Notes under the pieces: model-generated
Told to the model about the DNA's origin: nothing
The model's input: only the letters and a program-made list of their open reading frames with translations
Database searches by the model: none
Translations under genes and position numbers: made by a program
Assembly: GCF_000275845.1 (NCBI RefSeq)
Contig: NW_006766891.1
Coordinates: 556,239 to 588,006 of the forward strand
Reading direction: 5' to 3'
Origin: Dichomitus squalens LYAD-421 SS1
Lineage: Eukaryota; Basidiomycota; Agaricomycetes; Polyporales; Polyporaceae
Length of the DNA: 31,768 nt
Part shown: in pieces, positions 1-10,293 of the stretch
Layout: the number at the start of each line of letters is the position of its first letter
Position numbering within the stretch: the first letter of the stretch is position 1

Positions 1-515
1 AATCTGTCCAGAAAGTGGATGGAGACGTCGGCAGATCGCTATAGGCTTGTTGACCGAGAATAATTGTACACAATGCGCCCAAATCGGAACCAGATTCGGC
101 ACGACACGCTTCTCTGGCCACCTGGGGTTGCCACTGTAAGCCTGATGGCAATTGGACTCAAAACCTTGCGGGACGACTCCGCGTCTCGAGTCATGGAGCT
201 CACTATCTTTCAAATCGTTAAGCTTTCGCGTCGCTCCTCAGTCCCAGCTCGCGACGCTCATGCGGTCGTGTTGCACCCGCTGCCTGCGCACCTCTGCTCG
301 CTGTGCTACAGGCGCTTGATCTGACCTTGAATCCAGGTAGGCAGACGCCCGGTAGGCGCGCGAGGAAATGAGCGAGCGACAAGAATTGAACACGCCTAGT
401 CGGTCAGCGTTCCTGTCCTCCGACCGTCACCACCTCCGCACTTCCTCGTCAAGGTCGTCAAGGTCGTCAAGGTCGTTACACTGCATCGTATTCGGGCTGT
501 CCGGAGCCTTAAGGA
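1..515. other. Upstream region of the TFIIB-family gene
   Basis: No gene is convincing here. A frame open from 64 to 324 lacks any recognisable domain and starts on TTG. The stretch probably holds the promoter and 5' leader of the gene that starts at 516. A short 9-bp tandem repeat lies 40 bp upstream of that start. Confidence 0.5.
447..477. repeat. 9-bp tandem repeat, about 3.4 copies
   Basis: The unit CGTCAAGGT is repeated head to tail three times and then partly a fourth time. It sits 39 bp before the ATG at 516, so it is probably in the 5' leader. It could be a slippage-prone microsatellite; no function is visible. Confidence 0.8.
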
Positions 516-2625
516 ATGAGCGGAAGATGTGAAGAGTGCGGTGCATCCACAGTATGGGACGCAGACGTCGGTTCCGCCATCTGCCTACAGTGCGGTACGC
601 TCGCCGACCCGACACAAAGCGTGCTCGCGTCGCACCTCGAGAATACAGATGTATCCGGTCGCGAATATGCGCCCTGGGCTAACATACCCGGGGGGAGCAC
701 GCTGCGAGGGCGAAACGGCTGGGCACTGTCCGGCCAGGGAAAGGAGTCGCGGGATCGCAAGAACACGGTAAGTCCCACATCGTCATGCTCTGCTGGACTA
801 GTCGTCTCATCGGCGTATGCAGATCGCTATGCACGAGTTCATACGAACTATTGCCACGCGTCTCTCAAATCCCGGGTTGACCACCCGCGCGCAAGGCGTA
901 TTCGATCAGGCCATGCGTCTCGGAGAGTATCGCTGGGGCCGCAAAGCCAAGCTCACCGCAGGCGCCGCACTCGCCATCGCTCTGCGCGAGTCTCACAAAA
1001 GCGACTCCATCCGTGACATTGCAGTAAGTATCCCCTCTAGCATCCCTGTTCCTGCGTGGTATCTCAGCTGTTTCAGGGCATTTGAGCATGTGTTGACGTG
1101 CCGCCGTGTCTCGCAGTACCTGCTCGACGAACCGCCAGTGGCAATCTCCCGCGCGTTCACCAAGGTCATAGCGCTGCTCCAGCTCGGCCTGTCCACCACC
1201 GACCCCGCCGTCCATCTCCCGGTGCTCCAGACGTACCTCGTGTCCCTGCTCGACGGCTCAGGCGGCGCGGCCGCTGCACTGCCTGCGCAGCTCGTAAAGG
1301 TGCTTTCTCCTCTCATTCCGCGCTTCCCCAGTGTTATCCATACCGCGACAGCGCTCTCAAGTCTGCTTGCACGCACGCACACCTTCGCCCACCTCCCCAC
1401 GGCGCCGACCGCGTGCGCGCTGTTCATGCTCGCCCTCGAAGCTGAGCTCTCGTCATCGCTGCCGAACGCCGGTGCGTTCGCTCCGATACTCGGTGCACGT
1501 CTGGGGGCCGGCAAGGGCGTGGTAATGCAGCGGTACAAGCAGATCTATGACCTCGTAGAGGAATGGATCCGGGAGGTGCCCTGGCTCGACGCGCACGAGC
1601 GCAAGCGGGCCAAAGGCAGGGAAGGCGAGGGGCGTTCCAAGGTCGCGAAGCGCGTCGTCGTCGCCCGCGGGCTCAAGGACGTCGTGCGGTTCCAGGAAGA
1701 GATCTGGCGGAAGCGAGTCGAGCACGAGGGGAGGCCGCTCGTCCGGCTCGAACTCGACGAGAAGGACGCGGGCGCGAGTGGCAGCGGAGACGAGCGTGAC
1801 GGAAGCGAGGCTGGCGGAAGGTCCCCGCGGGGGACGTCCGTCCTTGGGGACGACACCCCTCCTCGGAAGAAGGCCAAGCCGCGCCACCCGAGGACTGTCG
1901 TCGATGCTTCGCAGTTTCTCCTCAACCCGCTCTCGACGGCGATATCGTCGCCGCCGCCAGTCCCCGTCGCTGGTCCGCCCGACTTGCTCACGCATCTTCT
2001 CACGGCGGACGCGTCTTCTCTGCCGCATGCGTTCGCTTGTGCGCCCACTCGCCTGCAGCTGCTTGCGTCCGCGCGGGGAGGGACGGAGGAGCGGCACATC
2101 ACCGATGAGGAGCTGTTCGCCGAGGACGAGCTCGAGGGGCTCATGCGCTCGCCAGAGGAAGCCGAGGCCGTTCGGATCGCCATGGGATGGGACGTCGAGA
2201 GCGACGACGAGGAGCACGATGGTGGGAACGTCCCGGTGGAGAAATCGTCAGCGAAAGGGAAGAAGCGGAAGAGAAAGTCGCCGGCAGGAGAAGACGTCGA
2301 TGAGGGGAACGGGTCGGAGCCACGAGGCTCGAAGAAGATTAACATGGAAGCGTTGGCCAGGCTGCTGAACCCGGACGGCGACTTCGATGTGGAGGCGGAA
2401 GACGGCGTTGGGGGCCCTGAGATCTATAGTCGCCAGGTCCCCGTTCACGAGGGCAACGACGAAGAAGGCGAAGAATGGGATGAGGATGGGGAAGAGGAAA
2501 TCGGCGTGGGCAGCTACCACGAGGCTGGGAACGTCCAGCATGGTGCAGCCGGCGAAGAAGTCGTTGGAGAGTGGCGTCCTCCATCGCCGGGAGGAGGACA
2601 CTCAGAAGACTGGTTTGAGTTTTGA
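516..2625 (+). CDS. TFIIB-family transcription factor (Brf1-like), zinc ribbon plus two cyclin repeats
   Basis: Predicted exons are 516-767, 823-1023 and 1117-2625, giving 653 aa. The first 27 residues form a TFIIB-type zinc ribbon with Cys5, Cys8, Cys23 and Cys26 (C-x2-C-x14-C-x2-C). A cyclin-like repeat follows, containing the RWGRKAKLTAGAALAIALRE helix typical of TFIIB and Brf1, then a second, weaker repeat. The C-terminal 350 residues are charged and acidic, with lysine/arginine runs that may be nuclear localisation signals and a short conserved-looking piece, NMEALARLLNPDGDF. Proteins of this family recruit RNA polymerase to promoters; Brf1 does so for Pol III as part of TFIIIB. Which polymerase this one serves is not shown by the sequence, since the C-terminus does not clearly match the Brf1 C-terminal region. 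The start is chosen because the zinc ribbon begins at residue 5. Intron 2 is 93 nt, in frame and free of stops. Confidence 0.85.
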
Positions 2626-2936
2626 TAGTCGTCTGTGTGGCTCCGATCTCGAGAGCGGGAGTTCCTAGTTGTATATTTGATGTATTCTATACCATAATTG
2701 CACTCGGCATACGAGCAAATTCCAGCTAATGCTCCGATCTCCTCGTGCGACCTGCGGCATGTCAACATGCGGCTGATAAGCAGAGTCCGTGAGGAGGAAG
2801 CCCTTCAGGTTCTACATAAGTAGTATGTCTGGTACGAACTAGACCGACGAGTGATGAATATCGATGGTGGCGATCAGTGCAGCATGCGGCTGCGCAGGAC
2901 GCGTCGCGACGCGCTCATTAGAGGGGAAGACGCGCG

Positions 2937-2948
2937 TGACGTCACGTG
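2937..2948. promoter_or_regulatory. Composite CRE and E-box site
   Basis: The 12-mer TGACGTCACGTG contains a perfect palindromic CRE (TGACGTCA, 2937-2944), the known target of ATF/CREB-type bZIP stress regulators such as Atf1 and Sko1. It overlaps a perfect E-box (CACGTG, 2943-2948), a target of bHLH factors. It lies about 1 kb upstream of the trehalose phosphorylase ATG and 310 bp past the TFIIB-like stop. That it regulates either gene is inference. Confidence 0.45.
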
Positions 2949-3714
2949 TTACGTGTCTAGACCGAATCCGCCCAAGATCCCGTTCCAAAGAGTTCCAAAG
3001 TACGAGTCCTGGAGTTAATCTGAGTGCGACCCGTGGCATGGCAGAACTTGTGACATGGCCATACTGTGGCCATGCAGACTTCCATCGACCATCGTTCCAC
3101 TCCACGTGTAGCGCTTCAGCGCCTTACGGCATTGCAACAGAAATCCATTTCATTCGCCCCCTTCCAAGAAATCCTCGCTTATAGTCCTATGACTCGGTGG
3201 GCACGACGTGCGGGCATAAGGGCTGCAGCGGCCGAGTGTGGCATGTCTCGAGTGTCCTTCGAACTGGGGGGTGCGGCATCGTCGGCCATAACGCGAACTT
3301 CTCAGGATGCGTTCGCTTGCAACGACTGCGAAGGTGCCCTGGAAGTAGGTGGACCCTGCGAGTCGCTCTGATCCCACCGGCTACAAGACAAGTCTACGCC
3401 AGGCACCAGTGCAGGCGTTAGAGCACGTTGCGAGCACGCTTCTCATGAAAAGGTCGCCGGTACAATGCCGACGAGAGTGGGCTCGGCGAGAGAGCACAGG
3501 CTGAGACGGGGCTCGCAGGGAGGGCTCGCAACATGCGCAGGAGGGAGGTGGACGCATGACCTTTTGGCGAAGAACAGAAGGTGTGCGAGTTCTCAAGCGG
3601 TCAACAAGGCGGGTGCTGTGGGACAGGGAACAGTACATGTGCCGTTCTGGGACGTTGATGCTCATAGAGCGGCCGTGAACGGGGCCCGACGGGGGCGGTG
3701 AGGAGCTCGTCGTC

Positions 3715-3736
3715 GGGGAGAGGGGCGGGGGCAGGG
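3715..3736 (+). promoter_or_regulatory. Four-run G tract (G-quadruplex candidate) containing AGGGG
   Basis: Four runs of 4, 4, 5 and 3 G are separated by loops of 3, 1 and 2 bases, which fits the usual G-quadruplex pattern. The AGGGG at 3721-3725 also matches the yeast stress-response element core bound by Msn2/4. It lies 243 bp upstream of the trehalose phosphorylase ATG. Stress control of this gene would be plausible but is not shown. Confidence 0.5.
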
Positions 3737-3911
3737 TGGAGAGGCGGAGAAGGATGACCTCACCCACTCGCTCTCGGCTGATTGGCACTGTTTGTGGCGG
3801 ATCGGGATGGCCATGGGCCATGGCCTGGCTGCAGTGGGCCGCCTCGGGCCAGGATTCTTTCTTCATGTCCCTTGCGCGCCCCCACGCCTGCCTATCCTGA
3901 TTCCTGAACAC

Positions 3912-3919
3912 TATATAAG
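3912..3919 (+). promoter_or_regulatory. TATA box of trehalose phosphorylase gene
   Basis: TATATAAG lies 60 bp upstream of the ATG at 3979 and is followed by a CT-rich stretch at about 3932-3955. TATA plus a CT tract before the start is the usual core promoter layout of strongly expressed fungal genes. Confidence 0.75.
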
Positions 3920-3978
3920 ACCCACTATCGCCCCATCTCTCCTTCTCTTCCGTGCGCCATCCCTCGCAGCGTCCAGCC

Positions 3979-6900
3979 ATGTCTCCGCCCCACCAGTTCC
4001 AGTCCAAGCCCTCCGATGTCATCCGCCGCAGGCTCTCGAGCGTCGTCTCGGCCAACAGGCCGAACATCCAGGCATATTCCAGCCTCACGGTGCGCACCGA
4101 TCTAATCTCCCATCGCCCGCCCCGCTGATGCTCATCGGCATCGGCTATCCTGATCCTCTAGCCGATGTGGGCTGGTATAGCCGGCACCGTGGTCAACAAC
4201 AACAGCAGCTTTGAGATCGCGATCTCCATCCACGACTCCGTCTACAACACCGACTTCGCCTCTTCGACCATCCCGTACGATCCCAAGGACCCGGAGGAGC
4301 AAGCGAGCAACATCGAGAAGCATGTCCTCGACGTTCTCCGCAAGTTCTCCACCGAGCACATGTGCAAGTTCCTCGGTGCTGGTGTCACCGTCGCCCTGCT
4401 TCGAGAGGTATGTCGCATCTCTCAAAAGATCCCCCCCTTTCCTTTCGCGCGAGGGCCTTGCTCTCAGAACATGTTGTGCGCGAGTGCCGCATCCCGAACG
4501 GATCGGTTGGGAGACATGCGCTGCCCGTGTGCTTCTGCGGCTTCTGCGGCGCGCAAACCGGAAAGGCCCTAGCTAGATCTCGTTTTCAGGCTTCTCCGAA
4601 GTCATCGTCGAGTCCTTACGAGTCTCCGTGAGACAAGAGAAGCCTATCGAAGATCGTCGCAGACCTTGTAGGTCTTAAGCAGCTCGCTGCAATGCATGTT
4701 CATTGATAGTGACGCATTGAACGATTCTCGCGAAGCCGCGCTATTTTCTTCCTACCCAATCCGAGCGTTCTTCCTCTTGTCGCACAAGGCGTTCTGACCG
4801 GTCCGTTAGGCACCGAACCTCTGCACGCGTCTTTGGCTAGAGACGGACATCGTTCCTATCGTCTTCAACATCAAGCCCTACCACACAGACTCAATTACTC
4901 GGCCCAACATCAAGCACCGCATCTCCTCGACGACCGGCTCCTATGTCCCGTCCGGCGCGGAGACCCCCACGGTCTACTACGACCCGAAGCAGCTTCCGGG
5001 GAGTCAAACCAACCTCTCCGCTGGCGCGCAGAACAAGCTCCCGATCCCGCGTACGGTGGATGAGCAGGCGGACTCTGCGGCCCGCAAGTGCATCATGTAC
5101 TTCGGTCCCGGCAACAACCCGCGTCTGTCTATCGGCCCCCGCAACCAGGTCGCGGTCGATGCTGGCGGCAAAATCCACCTCATCGACGATATCGACGTCT
5201 ACCGCCAGTCGGTCGGCAAGGGGACGTGGAACTCTGTCATCAAGCTCGCCGACGAGCTCCGCGAGAAGAAGATCAAGATGGGCTTCTTTTCCTCCACTCC
5301 TCAAGGAGGTGGGTAGTCCTTTCAGTGTGCTTCGTCTGACCTCGGCCACACCCTGCTTCACCATGAGAGCCGGACTGTTATTCGGGGCGGCTCAGGGTCC
5401 TTGGGCTTCCCTGGATCGAGTCGTGCATTCATGTGATTACCCCGCATTGTGGGGTTGATGGCTTTTACGCGCTTCTTCGTCTTATCTGCGTTAAGCCCCG
5501 TCATCTCCATTACGGACGTCTTATCTGATTTGGATATTGCTTTGCCTGCCCACAGGAGGAGTTGCATTAGTGCGTTCTTCCCTTGCTTGGGCATACGCCG
5601 TCTCTAATCAAGGGTGTTCTCACTTGTAGATGCGCCACGCGCTCATCCGCTTCTTCAGCCTCCTCGATGTCGACTGCGCATGGTGAGTCTTGGCCCCGGC
5701 CCTCGTACCATCGAACAATCTACTCGTGTCTACGGGGCGCTAAGAATGTGAAATCGAGACAATACGCTCCCAATCACTAGATCAGCCCAGGGACTGACAG
5801 AATAAACTGACCCCTCCTGCAGGTATGTTCCCAACCCTTCGCCGAGCGTCTTCCGGACGACGAAGAACAACCACAACATTCTCCAAGGCGTCGCAGATCC
5901 TAGCCTCCGCTTGACGAAGGAGGCCAAGGACAACTTCGATTCCTGGATCCTCAAGAACGGTCTCCGATGGACCGGCGAGGGTGGGCCCTTGGCTCCGGGT
6001 GGCGTCGACATTGCTTTCATCGGTCAGTCCCTACTGAGCTAGTTCGCCCCCATGATGCTAACACCTTCTTCTGTACTCGCTGCAGATGACCCGCAAATGC
6101 CTGGACTTATCCCGCTAATCAAGCGCGTTCGCCCTGACCTGCCGATCATCTACCGCTCACACATCGAGATCCGAAGTGACCTCGTCCATGTCGCCGGCTC
6201 GCCGCAAGAGGAGGTCTGGAAGTACCTCTGGAACAACATCCAACACGCAGACCTGTTCATCTCTCACCCGGTGAACAAGTTCGTGCCCAGCGACGTTCCG
6301 CCAGAGAAGCTCGCGCTCCTCGGAGCTGCAACCGACTGGCTCGATGGCCTCAACAAGCACCTCGAAGACTGGGACTCGCAGTTTTACATGGGCGAGTTCC
6401 GCTCGCTCTGCGTCAAGGAGAAGATGACCGAGCTTGGCTGGCCCCTGCGCGACTACATCGTCCAGATCGCCCGTTTCGACCCGTCGAAGGGTATCCCGAA
6501 CGTCATCGACTCATACGCCCGCTTCCGCAAGCTCCTGAGCGAGAAGCAGCCCGACATCGAGCCGCCGCAGATGCTCATCTGCGGTCACGGCGCAGTCGAC
6601 GACCCCGACGCGAGCATCATCTACGACCAGACGATGCAGCTCATTCATGGCAAGTACGCGGAGTACGCGAAGGACTTCGTCGTCATGCGTTGCCCTCCGA
6701 GCGACCAGCGTGAGTATCCTGTTCGTGGTTTCGATGTGTCGCTAAAATGACGTGCACGACCATAGTCCTGAACGCCCTTATGGAGAACTCGAAGTTCGCC
6801 CTCCAGCTCTCGACCCGTGAGGGCTTCGAGGTCAAGGTCTCCGAGGCGCTCCACGCCGGCAAGCCGGTCATCGCCTCCCGTACCGGCGGCATCCCGCTGC

Positions 6901-7220
6901 AGATCGTGCACGGCAAGAGCGGCTACCTGTGCGACCCGGGCGACAACGCGGCGGTCGCGCAGCACATCTTCGACCTGTACACGAACGACGAGCTGTACGA
7001 CGAGATGTCCGAGTACGCGCGCACGCACGTCTCGGACGAGGTCGGCACGGTAGGCAACGCGGCGGCGTGGATGTACCTCGCGGTGATGTACGTGTCGCGC
7101 GGGGTGAAGCTCCAGCCGAAGGGCGCGTGGATCAATGATCTGATGCGCACGGAGTGCGGCGAGCCGTATCAGCCTGACGAGCCGAGGCTCCCAAGGGCGA
7201 ACTTGAACGTCCAGGGTTGA
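3979..7220 (+). CDS. Trehalose phosphorylase, retaining type (EC 2.4.1.231)
   Basis: Eight exons (3979-4089, 4162-4407, 4810-5308, 5556-5569, 5630-5682, 5823-6022, 6086-6709, 6766-7220) encode 733 aa, the usual length of the Grifola and Pleurotus enzymes, which it resembles closely throughout. The enzyme reversibly converts trehalose and phosphate to glucose and alpha-glucose 1-phosphate in the cytosol, linking the main storage and stress sugar to glycolysis. The C-terminal half is a GT4-type glycosyltransferase domain, with the E-x7-E motif at Glu601 and Glu609 inside REGFEVKVSE, followed by HAGKPVIASRTGGIPLQI. All exon joins keep frame and restore family sequence. Exon 4 is only 14 nt and codes for the GGVAL stretch at residues 286-290. 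Introns 2, 3 and 5 are long for this genome (402, 247 and 140 nt). The related Neurospora gene is the clock-controlled ccg-9. The start fits the family N-terminus MSPPHQFQSKPSDVIRRRL. Confidence 0.97.
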
Positions 7221-8029
7221 GCGTCGTCGTCTTCGTCGCCGAGTGGTGCTTTGGCGATCCTTCCCAGTGACTGCCGCTTGCGAGTGTCAAAAGCATACTA
7301 TTGTGGACGTTCTGGATTGTAGGATTGATCTGGCTGAGTTGCTCCTGGCTGTGCTGTTGTTGTACGAAGAGTTTTGTGTCAGCTGTGCCGGTTTCGTGCT
7401 TGCGCTCGATGTGTATCACCCACCTGTACCGACCGTAGGTCGCCGTTACGTTGTAGAAAACTTGTAGAGTTAGAGAATGAACAAATCAATCGAATTGTCC
7501 ACCGCTGAGCAAGCATGCTTCATCAGGTCCGGTGGCACAGTTGTCTCGTATCATCCCTTGGGCTATGCATGAGCGGACTGCGTAGTAAGGAGTTATGTAC
7601 AACTCATTGGGCATGATGTCCTAGGATATAAAGGCCTCGGTCGCACAGATACCTTGTTCGGTTACAAGGATTGGTCATTTCATATATCGCTTTTCAGTCG
7701 GGTGATCTATCCTCCAGGGGCGGAGACGATCGGCCCGCGAGCTGGCGAGTCCAATGGCGAAGGCGTCTATGCCATCCTTGAGCTTGACCCTTAACCACAG
7801 ACAGCGCGTCCTCCCACTGGCGATTCAACCAACCTTTTTCATGCTTTGACTGCTTTTTACTCTTCTAGGACAACCTTGGATGCTTGTGGCTTGTTTAATT
7901 ACACCGAGGACGCAACAGGCCCTATATACATCACCGCCGCCGGACCTTTTGCGTCTCCCTAACGTACCTCGATCCGCTTGACGCCTTCATCCGGGGCCTG
8001 ACGCGACAGTACAAGATATTGCACCTGCA
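7221..8029. other. Intergenic region with promoter of the next gene
   Basis: These 809 bp contain no supported gene. The left part should be the 3' UTR of trehalose phosphorylase. Two TATA-like sites occur: GATATAAAGG at about 7624-7633, and TATATA at 7923-7928, about 100 bp upstream of the ATG at 8030. The second is the better placed for that gene. Confidence 0.5.
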
Positions 8030-8927
8030 ATGGAGGTGGATATGACACCTGTGCCCTACCGTACACGCTCGACGACCAAACGCGCCCGGTCACCCTCCTC
8101 TCCCACACAGTACGATCGCCCTTCGGTGAGTGCGCCGCTTTCAACTCCATCCCGGAGCGCGCAATAAGGCGTGAAAATTGATACCATTGCTGTCTTTTTT
8201 GATTGGTGTAGAAACGGTTTTCGAGCGGACACGACACGAGCATGCCGTTTCCCCCCTCATCCTTCCATCCTGTTGCGACACGCCTCCGAGGAAGTCCTGA
8301 AGACTGGGTATCGCAGACGCAGGACCTGCGTCTTGGGAGTCCTCTGGAACAAAGTCGTGTAGGCACGCCAGTGGAGGTTCAAGGAGAAGAGGTGCGCATA
8401 GATGAAGTTATGGTCGATGAGCCAATGGTATGTTCTTCTACGCCTCAGATATCCCAATGCGACTTCATCCTATCCTGTGCACGTAGTGTGAAAATGACAA
8501 TTCCATGTCCATTTCACCGACAAGGCGGTCCTCGACACTGCTCGAAACGCCTCAGGCTCAATACCTCCGCCCTTCAGGTGGTTCCGTGTACCTACGATCT
8601 GGTACCACTCAGTCATTCCAAAATCCGAACCAGCTCCAGATACCTGCCATACATGTCCAAGCTGCTACCCCCTCTCCTGTACAATTGGCCCCTCCGAATA
8701 TCCTCAACGATGACTCCTTGCCTGTTTCTGGGTCGCCCTTCGCTCCTGCTCACAACCTGGGCGTCCCTTTGGCTCCTTCACCCCTGTCGTCCATGCCTCC
8801 CGACGAATCGCCGCACCCCTACACAACGCCTGGACCTCCTAAGAAACAACGCTTCACAATGGGCCCTCGTGCTGACTGCGAGATGTGCCGGACGCGGGTG
8901 AAGGGTCACTATATGCATTTCGACTGA
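8030..8927 (+). CDS. Unknown protein with C-terminal C-x2-C-x6-H-x3-H motif
   Basis: Three exons (8030-8125, 8212-8427, 8487-8927) encode 250 aa. Both joins are in phase 0 with good GT-AG sites. I do not recognise the protein. Most of it is rich in Ser, Pro and Thr and looks disordered, with short basic patches near both ends (TKRARS at the start, PPKKQRF before the end), which suggests a nuclear protein. The last 22 residues are different: MGPRADCEMCRTRVKGHYMH followed by Phe-Asp and the stop. The two Cys and two His could bind one zinc ion. Similar GPR-x2-C-x2-C endings occur in other fungal hypothetical proteins as far as I recall, which argues that the gene is real. Function unknown. Confidence 0.7.
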
Positions 8928-9631
8928 ACGCTGGATCTGTTCTCTCTACGGTCTCTTCACGTCAAGTTTGGTTTTTCACATCTGCACGCATGCATCATTT
9001 ATCAGTGGCCCGGACTGAAACCCCTTGGAACATCGCATCATACGCTGTACATCGCTGTGTAGCTCCCTCATACTGTAGTTGCTTTCATATTGCGCTTTAT
9101 AGAGGTGCGCCAGCATCGTTCTCCGCCACTGCTTGATACTAATTGCTTCGCGTCGAACAGAGATATCGTTTGCGATGCATACATAGTCTATCACATAGCA
9201 CGGCTGCTGAGCGCAACGACATGAAAGCGCTGTCTTCATCGACTGTCCAACATGCGTCACCACACGCTCACGGTTTACTCCGGCAGGCTCTCGACGGCTT
9301 CGAAGCATCATAAGTAAACATGCTGTACTGCCGAGATTGGATTGTCTGATGTTTTGGCTTTGACCTCGACGTCAGGCTAGCAGTTGGCCCGTGGGATGCC
9401 AGGAACTTCACCATTCGTGTCGTAACAGCCGTTGCGGACACTCCCGGTAAGCTTGTGTACACGTGCATACACTGACGCATCTGTCCAGGATCGATACAAC
9501 GCATCGACCGAAGCCGTCGAAGGTATTGAAATCAAAACCCGTCCATTTCCTGTGGATGATATGTAAGTCGCCTCCAGAACGATCATAACCTCCAGTTGTT
9601 ACTGAAACTACTGCTGGGTTTGTTACTCCAG
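8928..9631. other. Region without a supported gene
   Basis: Apart from the presumed 3' UTR of the upstream gene I find no clear gene. Two short coding-like stretches flanked by splice-like signals (about 9350-9446 and 9490-9563) can be read on the plus strand, but they cannot be joined in one frame with canonical sites. They may belong with the broken block that follows. Confidence 0.35.
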
Positions 9632-9993
9632 AGACGAATCAACCAGGCCGTTGAACACGCACCAGCTGCACGCATTTCGGGCGTCACGGACGAAATTGCG
9701 CGCTATGCGACCCTTTCGCACGTTCGGCGCCAACTCGAGGTGCTGATGCAATAACTCTCATCGCGCGCAAAGCTTCAGATTGAAGCCGTTCAGTCGATCA
9801 CTCGCAGATGGTTTCGGATGGACGTGGTTCGGCTCATGCTGCATCGACCAGACGACCCGCGCGGAGCGGTCTGGGTCCGTCAACTTCTTATATCCGCTCT
9901 ACAGCCGAGCGGGCATATGCTACGCGTCCCGTCGAGTGAGGCATTGAGCAACAGAGCCCGAGTCCGCTATTCGGGAGATTTTGTGGCATACGC
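9632..9993 (+). pseudogene. Exon-like block interrupted by one stop codon
   Basis: From a good acceptor (CTCCAG ending at 9631) to a good donor (GTGAGT from 9994), one frame stays open for 120 codons except for a TAA at 9752-9754. The reading looks protein-like, for example RRINQAVEHAPAARISGV before the stop and RWFRMDVVRLMLHRPDD after it. I recognise no family. It may be a decayed gene whose frame was lost by one nonsense change, or a chance open frame in GC-rich DNA. Confidence 0.3.
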
Positions 9994-10293
9994 GTGAGTG
10001 GACGCTCCAGGAGCTGAGCTGCCGAACTATCTGGAGTCATTAGCACGGACTGGTCGAAGAGGGAGATTGCTTGACGGAGGTTGGGGAAGATGCTGAACGG
10101 AACCCCGCACCCGCAGAGACGCCAACCGAACTGGGCGAAAGCACCCTAATGAGAACAAACCTACAATTATCATTGGCACACGATTCATGCAATGCACAAC
10201 AAATGCAAAGACTGCATCATCCCTGACCTGAAACCCATGATGCCCCAGTCCCAGGCGAATGCACTCCGTCTTACTGGTACCGACAGTCATGCC
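9994..10293. other. Region without a supported gene
   Basis: I see no gene in these 300 bp. The right end is just past the stop of the minus-strand membrane protein gene and probably holds its 3' UTR. Confidence 0.5.

Larger units (their letters stand above)
2626..3911. other. Intergenic region between TFIIB-like and trehalose phosphorylase genes
   Basis: No gene is supported in these 1.29 kb; the open frames here are short and carry no domains. The left end must hold the 3' end of the TFIIB-like transcript. The right end is the promoter of trehalose phosphorylase and becomes G-rich on the plus strand from about 3660 to 3760. Two discrete sites are listed separately: a CRE/E-box at 2937 and a G-run cluster at 3715. 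Confidence 0.6.

Noticed and set aside
64..324. 86-codon frame at the left edge
   Set aside because: Starts on TTG, no domain, no splice signals that extend it.
4690..4800. Possible C/D-box snoRNA in the long trehalose phosphorylase intron
   Set aside because: A TGATAGTGA and a CTGA can be paired as boxes, but the C box deviates from RTGATGA and no terminal stem closes it.
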